This document shows positions 23,341 to 31,650 of a stretch of 50,972 bases of DNA, piece after piece. The translations under genes and the position numbers were made by a program. A model generated the notes under the pieces. That model did not search any database. It had not been told where the DNA came from and worked only from the letters and a program-made list of their open reading frames with translations. The DNA is from Candidatus Binatia bacterium (lineage in GTDB: Bacteria; Desulfobacterota_B; Binatia; UBA9968; JAJDTQ01). The DNA lies in assembly GCA_022827045.1 (NCBI GenBank), contig JAJDTQ010000038.1:1-50972 (forward strand), given 5' to 3'. Position 1 is the stretch's first letter; the number at the start of each line of letters is the position of its first letter.

Positions 23341-24633
23341 ACCGGAACATGGTTTACGTTTTGAACCGGGAACATGGTTTACAACTTTGGTTACCGTTGA
23401 TGCCACTGGAGCGCGGGAGAGATGGCGTGGGTGCGCTCATTGAGGGTTCCGAGGAGATGGAAGCTGTAGCGGATCTCCCACCGCTGGTTGTCCACAGGGA
23501 GCAAGGCGATGGGCTCCTGGGCGAGGACCTCGGAGAGGTAGATGAGATGACCGCGCCACTTGAACTCGCCGTTGTGGCGCACCCTGCGGACGGTGACACC
23601 GGAATCGTAGTGCACTTCGGGGAGCTTGACGGGGAAAGAGCGAGGGGAGGGTTGATGGACGGTGGCGGGAGTGCGGCGGTCCAGTGCCTCGTGAGAGCGT
23701 TCCCAGTTGAACTCCTGGACGAAGGCATCGAAGCGGCGTTGTTGGGCGCCGAGGGAAGGCGCTGCGGGGGCAATCGCGGCAGCCTTCAAAGAGCGGTGCA
23801 TGCGCTCGTGCCGGCCGTTCTCCGAGGGAGTGGCAGGGCGAATCCTCTCCGGACGGATGCCCAGCCGTATCCACCACTTGGACAACTGAGAGATGCCGCC
23901 GACGGCCATCGAAGCGAACGGCGGTCCGTTGTCCGTACGCACGGTCTTGGGCAGGCCGTATTCTCGAAACACCCACTCAAACCACGGTTTCACCGCTTCG
24001 GTGGTGGGGCGGCTCAACCCCCGGCACTGCAACACGTAGCGGCTGTAGTTGTCGGTGATGGTCAGAGGGTAGCAGCGCCGTCCGTTTCCCAGGCGAAAGT
24101 CCCCCTTGAAGTCCGCACTCCAGCTCTGGCCAGGCCCGCGGCTCTCCACCAGCGCCCGCGGGTCCGGGGGAATGTGCCGGCGCCTCGCACGAGCCTTTAC
24201 CAGCCCCGCCCGCTTCAGGATCTCCCCCGCCGTGCTGTCCGCCGGCCAGCGCCGCCCAGGCTCCACCGCTCGCAACCGATCCATCACCTTCTTCGGTCCA
24301 AAACTCTGATGCCGAAGCTTCATCCCCACGATCCGCTCCTCCACCTCCCGACTCGTCGTCCACCGATGCCCGTGCGGCCGCCGCGAGCGCTCCCTGAGCC
24401 CTTCCACCCCCTCCGCCTCGTAGCGCTCAATCCACTTGTCCGCCGTCACCCGGCTGATCCCATAGACTCGGCAAAGCTCCACCTTCCTGAACGTCCCCTT
24501 CTGCCAATCCCCGATAAACTGAACCCGTTGGTCCATGGCTCGCGTCTCCTTCCACGGCATCGAAGTCCCCTCCTTGCCGTGTACTCTAACGTAAACCATG
24601 TTCCCGGTTCGAAACGTAAACTATGTAGCCGGT
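23341..24633 (-). mobile_element. IS481-type insertion sequence
   Basis: The element is bounded by inverted repeats of about 42 bases: left 23341-23382, right 24591-24633. The inner 20 bases match perfectly (gaaccgggaacatggtttac against its reverse complement). Each end holds two tandem copies of a (a)catggtttac-type unit, likely transposase binding sites. It carries one transposase gene on the minus strand. The exact outer ends and target duplication could not be fixed. It lies between two copies of a dispersed palindrome. Confidence 0.8.
23391..24560 (-). CDS. IS481-family transposase
   Basis: 389 residues starting MPWKETRAMDQRVQFIGDW. An N-terminal helix-turn-helix (VELCRVYGISRVTADKWIERY) and a second homeodomain-like segment precede the rve catalytic core. 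The core shows SWSADFKGDF (first aspartate), VRTDNGPPFAS (second aspartate) and a glutamate in PSENGRHERMHRSLKA. The family-typical C-terminal integrase domain follows (EVHYDSGVTVRRVRHNGEFK). The frame is intact, so the enzyme may be active. It opposes the neighbouring host genes. Confidence 0.92.
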   Translation of the reverse strand: MPWKETRAMDQRVQFIGDWQKGTFRKVELCRVYGISRVTADKWIERYEAEGVEGLRERSRRPHGHRWTTSREVEERIVGMKLRHQSFGPKKVMDRLRAVEPGRRWPADSTAGEILKRAGLVKARARRRHIPPDPRALVESRGPGQSWSADFKGDFRLGNGRRCYPLTITDNYSRYVLQCRGLSRPTTEAVKPWFEWVFREYGLPKTVRTDNGPPFASMAVGGISQLSKWWIRLGIRPERIRPATPSENGRHERMHRSLKAAAIAPAAPSLGAQQRRFDAFVQEFNWERSHEALDRRTPATVHQPSPRSFPVKLPEVHYDSGVTVRRVRHNGEFKWRGHLIYLSEVLAQEPIALLPVDNQRWEIRYSFHLLGTLNERTHAISPALQWHQR

Positions 24634-24638
24634 CTGTA

Positions 24639-24670
24639 CCTCACCCCGACCCTCTCCCAGAGGGAGAGGG
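24639..24670. repeat. Dispersed palindrome (ccctctccc...gggagaggg), copy
   Basis: The same repeat as at 23296, here immediately right of the IS481 end. The IS may have inserted into or beside a cluster of these repeats. Confidence 0.7.
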
Positions 24671-24692
24671 AGAAGAACGGCCTGGACCGCGC

Positions 24693-24855
24693 TAGTGTCC
24701 TGTCCCACGTAATACTTTACCAAGATGCGCAGGATTTCTTGTTGTCGGCAAGGCGCGATGACGAGCAGTGGCGGGCACCACGCGAGGAAGAGCAACGCAG
24801 CCGACGACAAGAAAGACAAGCAGATTGGTATAGTATTACGTGGGACAGGACACTA
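24693..24855. mobile_element. MITE-like inverted-repeat element (163 bp)
   Basis: Terminal inverted repeats of 31 bases (24693-24723 and 24825-24855) match at 30 positions and begin tagtgtcctgtcccacgtaa. An inner pair (24735-24749 and 24800-24814) matches at 14 of 15, so the strand can fold into a long hairpin. CTAG occurs at both outer edges (24692-24695 and 24853-24856), which could be a target duplication or part of the repeat. There is no coding capacity. It ends about 90 bases before ispH and could influence its promoter. Confidence 0.75.
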
Positions 24856-24942
24856 GGCGGGACGGATCGTTGACCCTCCGCGGTTACTGCTGCATAGTAA
24901 AATTTGCCGAAGTGCCTGTACGGCGGGATCGGAGGGATTCCT

Positions 24943-25899
24943 GTGGCAAAGCGACCGTTGCAAGTCATCCTGGCGCAGCCGAGAGGTTTCTGTGCCGGCG
25001 TGGTTCGGGCCGTCGACATCGTCGAGCGAGCGCTCGAGATCTATGGCGCCCCCGTCTACGTGCGGCACGAGATCGTCCACAACAAGCACGTGGTCGACGG
25101 CTTGCGCGAGAAGGGGGCGCGCTTCGTCGAGAAGGTCTCCGACATCCCGACCGGCGCGGTCACGGTATTCAGCGCCCACGGCGTATCCCGCAAGGTGGAA
25201 GACGCCGCCGACGACCGCGGCCTTCAGGTCATCGACGCCACCTGTCCGCTGGTGAGCAAGGTCCACATCGAGGCGCAGCGCTATGCGCGGCAGGACTACG
25301 AGGTCGTCCTCATCGGCCACGCGGGCCATCCGGAAGTCGAGGGCACCATGGGGCAGGTGCCGGGCACGGTGCACCTGGTGTCCAACGTGGACGACGTGGC
25401 GAGGCTGGAGGTCGCCGACCCGGCGAAGCTGTCCTACGTGACGCAGACCACCCTCAGCGTCGACGACACGCGCGAGATCATCGCCGCGCTGAAGTCCCGT
25501 TTTCCCGAGGTCCTCGGCCCGGACGTGAAGGACATCTGTTACGCGACCCAGAACCGGCAGACTGCGGTACGGCTATTGGCGGCCAAGTCGGACGTGATCC
25601 TGGTCATCGGCGCCGACTACAGCTCCAACTCCAACCGCCTTCGCGAGATCGGCGAGGAAGTCGGCACCCACAGCCACCTCATTCCGGATGGCGGCAGTCT
25701 GGACCCCGCCTGGCTGGAAGGGGCGGGGACGGTGGGAATCACCGCCGGCGCCTCCGCGCCCGAAGAGCTGGTCCAGGGCTTGGTGGACCGTCTCTGCGAC
25801 ATGTTCGACGTCACGTTGACGAACCTCGACGGCATCGAGGAAAACGTCACCTTCAAGCTGCCACGGGAGTTGTCGGGCGCCCAAGAACAGTCCGTCTAG
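24943..25899 (+). CDS. ispH: 4-hydroxy-3-methylbut-2-enyl diphosphate reductase (IspH/LytB)
   Basis: 318 residues from a GTG with GGAGGG six bases upstream. This is the last enzyme of the MEP pathway, making IPP and DMAPP by reductive dehydroxylation on a [4Fe-4S] cluster. The three cluster cysteines are visible in PRGFCAGVVRAVD (near residue 17), DATCPLVSKVH (near 101) and DICYATQNRQ (near 197). Substrate-binding motifs HEIVHNKHVV, GHPEVEGTMGQ, TQTTLS and SSNSNRL are intact. Length is normal. Another MEP gene, dxs, lies 6 kb away on the other strand. Confidence 0.97.
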   Translation: MAKRPLQVILAQPRGFCAGVVRAVDIVERALEIYGAPVYVRHEIVHNKHVVDGLREKGARFVEKVSDIPTGAVTVFSAHGVSRKVEDAADDRGLQVIDATCPLVSKVHIEAQRYARQDYEVVLIGHAGHPEVEGTMGQVPGTVHLVSNVDDVARLEVADPAKLSYVTQTTLSVDDTREIIAALKSRFPEVLGPDVKDICYATQNRQTAVRLLAAKSDVILVIGADYSSNSNRLREIGEEVGTHSHLIPDGGSLDPAWLEGAGTVGITAGASAPEELVQGLVDRLCDMFDVTLTNLDGIEENVTFKLPRELSGAQEQSV

Positions 25900-25905
25900 A
25901 CAAAG

Positions 25906-25933
25906 GTAGGGGCGACCGGCCGGTCGCCCCTAC
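25906..25933. terminator. Perfect 28-base palindrome after ispH
   Basis: gtaggggcgaccgg followed by its exact reverse complement. It begins six bases after the ispH stop and could form a stem-loop ending the transcript. There is no T-run, so it may equally be a REP-type repeat. Confidence 0.55.
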
Positions 25934-26024
25934 GGGAATCCACCGCGACCCGCGTTCCCGGGAATCATTGGCCGTTCACCGCTGCGCGGGTTCCCAAGAG
26001 TCTGTCCGAGTAGTCAAACACAAC

Positions 26025-26066
26025 CCCTCTCCCTCTGGGAGAGGGTGGCCGAAGGCCGGGTGAGGG
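26025..26066. repeat. Dispersed palindrome (ccctctccctctgggagaggg...), extended copy
   Basis: A hairpin followed by tggccgaaggccgggtgaggg, lying between the convergent ends of ispH and the outer-membrane barrel gene. It is probably a bidirectional transcript end as well as a repeat copy. Confidence 0.7.
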
Positions 26067-26067
26067 C

Positions 26068-27333
26068 CTAGAAGTTATACGTCGCGCTCGCCTCGATGAA
26101 GCTGTCGCGCCGAGTCTGGTAGTGGGTGAGATCGGCCTCGTCCACCGCCAGAATGAACAGGCCCTCCAGATGAAGCGACCACTGGTCCGTCAGCCGGCGG
26201 TTGAACTCGACGACCAGGGAGCGTGTCGAGTGCCCGATGTCCGCGAGCATGCTGACGACGAAATCGGTGCTCTGTACGTCGTTCAACGCCAGCCGGACCC
26301 CGACGAAGGCGTCGTTGTCGAAGACGTTGGTGGCCTTGCTGCCCCGCCCGTCGTGGTTCCATTCGGCGAGCAAACCGAGATCCGCGTCCGATTCGAATAT
26401 GCCGTTGAACGTGTATTCGCCGCCGACCACGAGGGCCGCGTAGTCGTGCTCCACGCCGATCTGGTTGCCGGCGCCGGCGCGGTGAATGGCTTCGAGCTTC
26501 AGCAGCCACGATTCGATGGTTAACTGCGCGTCCACACTGAACTGACGGATCTGTTCGTAGTGGGGGACCAGCAGCAGCTCGCCCCTGTCGTTCAGTCTCG
26601 GCAGCTCACAGGCCAGACACGGCTCCCGGCTGGTGCCGTCGAACACGCTCACCCCCAGGTCCAGGGGTCCGAAGCTGTGGCTGTACCGGGCGGCCATGTC
26701 CACGTGCCATTCCCCGGCCGCGCTCTCGTAGGAGACCCCCTCATCGTCCACCACGAGACCCGGACGCAGCCGCCCGGACCGTCCCGGGAAGGTGCGCTCA
26801 CGGTGGTACGTCAAGGCGAAGAGCTCCAGCACGCCCCACTCCGCGGACCACGTGAGATGGGCCATGGGCTGCCCGAGCTTGGCCTCTTCGTTGGGGTGCT
26901 CGACCAGGTCGGTCTGGTTGACGATATCGACCAGGTGCCGCGACTCCGCCACTCCCCAGAACACCCGGTCGGCGCCGAGACGCAGCTCCCACTCGCCGTC
27001 GCCGATCTCGCCCAGCATCAGCAGGTAGGCTTCCCGAACATCGAAGTGGGTGCGGCGGCGGTCGCCTGCGTCGTAGCGGAAGAACGGCGCCACCGTGAGG
27101 CTCCTGCCCTCGGCGTCCTCGACGTAGAGCTGAGGCTCCACGACGACGCCCCCGGCGTGGGACTCCTGGCCGGTATGGGCGCCGTCCTGGTAGTACCAGC
27201 GGCCTTCGAGAGCCAGGCGCCCGGAGAGCTCGTGATCGGCGATCTCGATTCCCAAGGCCGCGCCGGCCGCCAGGAACTGCCCCAGGGCCAGAGTGGTTGC
27301 AAGAAGGATGAGAGGACGAACCGCGCGCCGCAT
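26068..27333 (-). CDS. Outer-membrane beta-barrel protein
   Basis: 421 residues. A signal peptide (LILLATTLALGQFLAAGAAL) is followed by many alternating amphipathic strands with aromatic belts (FDVREAYLLMLGEIGDGEWE, WHVDMAARYSHSFG). The C-terminal residue is phenylalanine in EASATYNF, the recognition signal for the barrel insertion machinery. ATG overlaps the upstream LolA-like stop by one base. It is the last gene of the dxs-to-barrel run and is probably the outer-membrane component working with the RND exporter. A porin-like or DUF1302-like assignment is possible but was not confirmed. Confidence 0.8.
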   Translation of the reverse strand: MRRAVRPLILLATTLALGQFLAAGAALGIEIADHELSGRLALEGRWYYQDGAHTGQESHAGGVVVEPQLYVEDAEGRSLTVAPFFRYDAGDRRRTHFDVREAYLLMLGEIGDGEWELRLGADRVFWGVAESRHLVDIVNQTDLVEHPNEEAKLGQPMAHLTWSAEWGVLELFALTYHRERTFPGRSGRLRPGLVVDDEGVSYESAAGEWHVDMAARYSHSFGPLDLGVSVFDGTSREPCLACELPRLNDRGELLLVPHYEQIRQFSVDAQLTIESWLLKLEAIHRAGAGNQIGVEHDYAALVVGGEYTFNGIFESDADLGLLAEWNHDGRGSKATNVFDNDAFVGVRLALNDVQSTDFVVSMLADIGHSTRSLVVEFNRRLTDQWSLHLEGLFILAVDEADLTHYQTRRDSFIEASATYNF

Positions 27334-28145
27334 CAACGTGCCCGCTTCAGGCCGGTCCGGGTGAAGTCCCTCTCATTGAGCTTGGTCCGGTACTTGTAAT
27401 CCGTGGCGCTCAGCACCGTGCTCTTGCCCGTCAGGTGATTGACCATGGTCAACTCACCCGCCTGCCAGTAACGGTCCAGATGCTTCTCGTACTTGGCCAG
27501 CGTAAGGGTCTTGAGATGGGCGTTCTTGCGGTCGTAGTACTCCACCTTCCGGACCCGGAGCTCGTCCTTGTCCTGCCACACCACCTGGCGGCGATAGGCC
27601 GATCTCTTTGCCAGCGGGAAGCGTTCGACCACCGTGCACGTGGAGTCGCCGCAAGGCTCGTCGCGCAGGTACTTGTACTTGAACCTCTCCACTTCCGAGC
27701 TGCCCATGTCCTCGTACGAGAACTCGCTGCCCATGAAGGAGCCGGAACGGTTCGATGAGCTGATACGCTTGACCCGCTTGAGCGCGGGCAGATAGAGCCA
27801 CTGGTCGTCCGCCTTGTCCTTGTGGGCATGGATGAGGAAGGCCGTTCCCTTGACGTCCCGCGGCTCGTCGAACACGAACAGGCTCTTGTCGCCGTCTCCG
27901 GGCGCCTCCAGGACCTTGATGCGGACCTGACGCTTGCTTTCCTGTCCCTGCTTGTTGCGCAGCAACATGGTCTGGCTTGCCGTGAAGTTGCCGAAACCCT
28001 TCCCCCGCTCGCGGGCTTCGCGGGCGATCCTCAGCCCCTTTTCCTCGGGTGTTTCGGCGCGCGCCGGCGGCGGCCCGCCCAGGGAAGCGACCAGCGCGAG
28101 GCAAGAGAAGATCAGTGCCGATCGAACGGTCAGGGTGTGAATCAT
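27333..28145 (-). CDS. LolA-like periplasmic lipid/lipoprotein carrier
   Basis: 270 residues with a cleavable signal (SALIFSCLALVASLGGPPPARA). The mature domain is the LolA-like half-barrel found beside RND exporters. The segments SQTMLLRNKQGQESKRQVRI, LFVFDEPRDVKGTAFLIH, QWLYLPALKRVKRISSS and MGSEFSYEDM are characteristic of that family. Its ATG overlaps the exporter stop in an ATGA. It is expected to shuttle a hydrophobic molecule across the periplasm, between the RND protein and the outer-membrane barrel encoded next. The cysteine pair in EPCGDSTCTVV may form a disulfide. Confidence 0.85.
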   Translation of the reverse strand: MIHTLTVRSALIFSCLALVASLGGPPPARAETPEEKGLRIAREARERGKGFGNFTASQTMLLRNKQGQESKRQVRIKVLEAPGDGDKSLFVFDEPRDVKGTAFLIHAHKDKADDQWLYLPALKRVKRISSSNRSGSFMGSEFSYEDMGSSEVERFKYKYLRDEPCGDSTCTVVERFPLAKRSAYRRQVVWQDKDELRVRKVEYYDRKNAHLKTLTLAKYEKHLDRYWQAGELTMVNHLTGKSTVLSATDYKYRTKLNERDFTRTGLKRAR

Positions 28146-30433
28146 GACTCCCTCCGGTCAAGGGCCATCAATAGAGTCGGTAAAAGCAGAAAATCGCCCG
28201 CGAGCGCAAACAGAATCGTGGTGGTCACCATGAGTCCGAGCGCCCAACTGACCTCGAAACCCGACGACGCGAAGACCAGGAATCCGGCGGACAGCACCGC
28301 GGTGGTGACCCATAGCGCGTGGCCGACGTTTCGAAAGACAGAGCGCACCGCCTCGGTGGGCGGAAGGCCCTCCCGGCGGAACTTCAGATACTTGCTGAGA
28401 AAGTGGATCGTGTCGTCCACCACGATCCCGAAGGAGATGGCTACCATCACCGAGGCCGCGAGCCCCACCTGGCCCACCAGCCAGCCCCACAGCCCGAAGG
28501 TCATGATCGCGGGAATGAAGTTCGGCACGAGACTGATGAGGCCCAGGCGCACGCTCCTGAAGACCCCGATGAGAATCAACGAGATCAGCGCCATGGCGAC
28601 GATGGTGGCCCGCAGCATGCTCTCGATGTTGCGCCGGGACAGGTGGGCGAAGACCACGGTCAGACCCGTCGCCTCGGTGGCGAGCCCCGGCGCGTTGGCC
28701 CGGAGCCAGGCCGTTGCGCGCGCATCGATCTCGCGGTGCTCCTGGGACGACGAGCTGGTAACCACGACAGTCATGCGCGTGGCCGACTTGCCCACGTCGA
28801 TGCGGTCGTTCAGGTCGCTGCCGAACGGCAGCGAAAGCTCGTAGAGCAACAGGTACTGCGCGGCGAGCTTGGGGTCTTCCGGCAACCGGTAGAATGCCGC
28901 GTCGTCGTTGTGCATGTTCTTGTTCAGGCGTTTCATGATGTCCGGGAACGCCTGAACGTGGCTCACCTCGGGCTGGCTACGGAACCACTCCGCGAAGGCG
29001 TCCACCGTGCGCAGGTACTTCGGATCGGTGATGCCGCCTTCCCGGTCCGCCTTGAGCGAGTACTCCAGCGTGTTCAGGCTGGTGAGATGCTCGACCACGA
29101 AGTCCGTGTGGCGCCGGAAATCGTAGCGGTCGTCGAAATATTTCGTCCAGTTGTCGGTGAGCTGGATGCGGGGGACGCCCGTGGCCAGGGCCAGCGCCGC
29201 CAGGGCGACGCACCATAGCAGCACCCTGCGCCGCGCGACCACGAAGGCGCCGAGGCGGTCGAAGAATGCAAGCCCCTCGGCACGGGCGCGAGGGGCGCGC
29301 AGCGGCAGGATGGAAAGCACCGCGGGGAGGAGCGTCATGGAGTAGACGAAGGCGCAGGACACGCCGAACGCCACGTAATTGCCCAGAACGTGGAACGGCG
29401 GCGAGTCCGAGAAATTCAGGCTGAGGAAACCGATGGAAGTGGTAGCCGCGGTCAGAAACACCGGATAGGTGTTGGAGCGTAGCGACTCGGCGACCGCCTC
29501 GTTCCTGTCCAGCCCGCGACTCAGACCCAACAAGGTGGCGGCGACGATGTGGACGGAGCTCGCGACGGCTACGGCCATGACGATGATCGGCACACCGGAA
29601 TTGGCGGGGCTGAACACCGCGCCCAACCAGCCCGCGAGCCCCATGGTCGTGTTGACGGCGAACATGAGGACGAGGACGATGGAGACGGTACCCCACACCG
29701 AGCGCAGCAGGAAGGCGGCGACGGCGATGATGATCAGGAACACGACGGGCACCAGGGTTTCCAGGTCATCCTGCGTCGCGTCGTTGAAGGCACGGTTCAT
29801 GACGATGATGCCGGTCAGGTAGTAGTCGATGTCCGGATGGCTCGCCCGGGCCTTGTCCAGGAGGGCTCCGAGATGATCGGTGATCTCGATCACCGCGGGG
29901 TCGGACTCCTCGGGAAGGACGAAGTTGATGACCAGCCCGGCCACCCGTCCGTCGCGGGACACCAGGCGCCCGGCAAGCTCGGGGGCGCTCAGGGCGATCT
30001 TCTCGACGCGCGCCACGTCCGCGTCGCTCAGGGCCTGCGCGTCCTCCACCAGCGGCTCGACGATCAACTCGTCTTCGCGCCCCTCGCTGTGGTTGTAGTT
30101 GGTAAGCGAGTCGACCCGGCTGGAATGCGGCGCTTCCCACCCGGCGGCGGTGAGCTCCTCGATGGCGCCCAGGACCTCGCGGGTGAACACCGTGCCCTTT
30201 CGCGGCGCCACCGCAATCAGCGCCGAGTTGGATGCCGTGTAGGTGTTCTCCAGTGCGTCGAAAGCGGCGAGTTGCGGATTGTCTTCGCCGAACAGGACAC
30301 GATGATCGTTCTTGATGACCACGAACGGGGCGCCCGCGGTCATGGCCAGCATCACCAGTGTTGCGAGCACTGCTACGAGCCACCGGTGGCGCAGAACGGC
30401 GGCGATGTAGCGGTCCAGCGACAGGCGGTTCAT
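28142..30433 (-). CDS. RND/MMPL-family exporter
   Basis: 763 residues with twelve predicted membrane helices in two repeats of one plus five. The first helix is in HRWLVAVLATLVMLAMTAGA and each repeat has a large periplasmic loop. Family features include the FGEDNPQLAAFDALE segment after helix 1, the TAATTSIGFLSLNFSDSPP region of the first half, and VAISFGIVVDDTIHFLSKYL in the second half with the proton-relay aspartates. It is of the single-protein HAE3/HpnN-like type that moves lipids or hydrophobic compounds with the proton gradient. It is followed by LolA-like and outer-membrane genes with overlapping ends. Confidence 0.9.
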   Translation of the reverse strand: MNRLSLDRYIAAVLRHRWLVAVLATLVMLAMTAGAPFVVIKNDHRVLFGEDNPQLAAFDALENTYTASNSALIAVAPRKGTVFTREVLGAIEELTAAGWEAPHSSRVDSLTNYNHSEGREDELIVEPLVEDAQALSDADVARVEKIALSAPELAGRLVSRDGRVAGLVINFVLPEESDPAVIEITDHLGALLDKARASHPDIDYYLTGIIVMNRAFNDATQDDLETLVPVVFLIIIAVAAFLLRSVWGTVSIVLVLMFAVNTTMGLAGWLGAVFSPANSGVPIIVMAVAVASSVHIVAATLLGLSRGLDRNEAVAESLRSNTYPVFLTAATTSIGFLSLNFSDSPPFHVLGNYVAFGVSCAFVYSMTLLPAVLSILPLRAPRARAEGLAFFDRLGAFVVARRRVLLWCVALAALALATGVPRIQLTDNWTKYFDDRYDFRRHTDFVVEHLTSLNTLEYSLKADREGGITDPKYLRTVDAFAEWFRSQPEVSHVQAFPDIMKRLNKNMHNDDAAFYRLPEDPKLAAQYLLLYELSLPFGSDLNDRIDVGKSATRMTVVVTSSSSQEHREIDARATAWLRANAPGLATEATGLTVVFAHLSRRNIESMLRATIVAMALISLILIGVFRSVRLGLISLVPNFIPAIMTFGLWGWLVGQVGLAASVMVAISFGIVVDDTIHFLSKYLKFRREGLPPTEAVRSVFRNVGHALWVTTAVLSAGFLVFASSGFEVSWALGLMVTTTILFALAGDFLLLPTLLMALDRRES

Positions 30434-30476
30434 GGAGCGGGACGCTCCCGGATGGAGACTGCGGGCACGGACATCT

Positions 30477-31631
30477 TCACCAATCGCTCTGTTTCGATGA
30501 ATGGACGTGGTCGGGCATCCTGTAGCTCACTCCGCCCTCGTCGTACACCGAGATCTGGATCATCTGCGTGAAATTTCCCGATCGGATGAACTGGTCGCTC
30601 TTGAGCATCCGTTGAAGACGCTGTTTCATCCGGAACATGAACAGGGTCCCGAAGGTGGTGGTCCTCGGATACCGGAAATGGTCGGCGAGCTGGTTGCCGA
30701 TGAGGGCGCGGGAAAGGCGCCGGGCCAGGGCCGTCACTCTTGTCCGTTCGTCCGGATCCTGGATGTCCGCCACGCCCGGGATCGAGTCGATCAGCATGTT
30801 CGCCATGGCTGCCGAGTCCGCGTCGGGTTCGGGCTCGATGGTCCGGGCGATCCTGTACATTCTTGCCGCCGAGGGGGTGTCCGTGTAGAGGATGGCTTCG
30901 GGTATTCCCATGAGGTGGCCGGCATAGCGCCACACGGCCATGACGCTGTCGTATTCTTCCCTGGTGAACTTCGCCCCCAGCAGCGCCGCGTATTCCAGCA
31001 GCAGCCTGGAGAAAACGGAGATGGCGAAGCCCAGGTGCGCCGCGCTTACCGGCGTTCCCCAGGCTTCAAGGTCCCAGTCGTCGGATTTCGCCAGCAGGTT
31101 CCTGATGCGGGCGTGAACGAAGCGGACCCGGGTGGACAGCTTCCATCCATCGCCGTCGCGGTTGAGGCCGCCCGGGAAAAAGATGTCCAGGAGTTGGCGG
31201 TTGTTCTGCTGGAGGCGCCGCTTGGTCGAACCGACCCGCCCGGTGATGTAGAAGGATTTCGAGATGAGCGTCGCGAACCCTTCCACCAGCACGCCGGTGA
31301 CGAACGCCACGAGCATCAAGTCCACGTTCGCGTGGAAGGCGCGGATCCCCGGACGAAAGGCTTCGCGGTCGAGCCAGAGAGGGTCCTCGAGGTTCGCGAA
31401 GAAGTCGCGCAGGGGCTTCGGGGCATCGCGCAGGACCTCGCCGTGCTGCTCGATGCCGGCGCCGATGAACCGGTGCAGTTGTCCCGGATTCATCGAGGCA
31501 AGCTCCTCCATGACAGGGTCCAGTTCAGGGTCGCCGATGGTGGTGTGACGGACGTAGTCGTCCGCCAGCGCTTCGTCGACAAGGCGCGCCTTTGCGTAGC
31601 CTTCGATATAGGCGGTCGGCGCCGGTAGCAT
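30477..31631 (-). CDS. DUF2236 / MpaB-rubber-oxygenase-like protein
   Basis: 384 residues, mostly helical and with no signal peptide. The segments DPLWLDREAFRPGIRAFHAN, ITGRVGSTKRRLQQNN, TRVRFVHARIRNLL, WGTPVSAAHLGFAI and WRYAGHLMGIPEAIL follow the pattern of the oxygenase family that includes MpaB and the latex-clearing protein. In the latex-clearing protein a histidine binds haem b and the enzyme splits polyisoprene. HARIR, AHLGF and the AGHLMG histidine are candidate ligands here. It lies 19 bases after dxs and 43 bases before the exporter, on the same strand. The true substrate is unknown. Confidence 0.8.
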   Translation of the reverse strand: MLPAPTAYIEGYAKARLVDEALADDYVRHTTIGDPELDPVMEELASMNPGQLHRFIGAGIEQHGEVLRDAPKPLRDFFANLEDPLWLDREAFRPGIRAFHANVDLMLVAFVTGVLVEGFATLISKSFYITGRVGSTKRRLQQNNRQLLDIFFPGGLNRDGDGWKLSTRVRFVHARIRNLLAKSDDWDLEAWGTPVSAAHLGFAISVFSRLLLEYAALLGAKFTREEYDSVMAVWRYAGHLMGIPEAILYTDTPSAARMYRIARTIEPEPDADSAAMANMLIDSIPGVADIQDPDERTRVTALARRLSRALIGNQLADHFRYPRTTTFGTLFMFRMKQRLQRMLKSDQFIRSGNFTQMIQISVYDEGGVSYRMPDHVHSSKQSDW

Positions 31632-31650
31632 CCTTCCAGCTCTCGACAGT

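Noticed and set aside
23296..26066. CRISPR-like array from the repeated ccctctccc units
   Set aside because: Only a few copies with irregular spacing and self-complementary structure; they are dispersed palindromes, not direct repeats with spacers.
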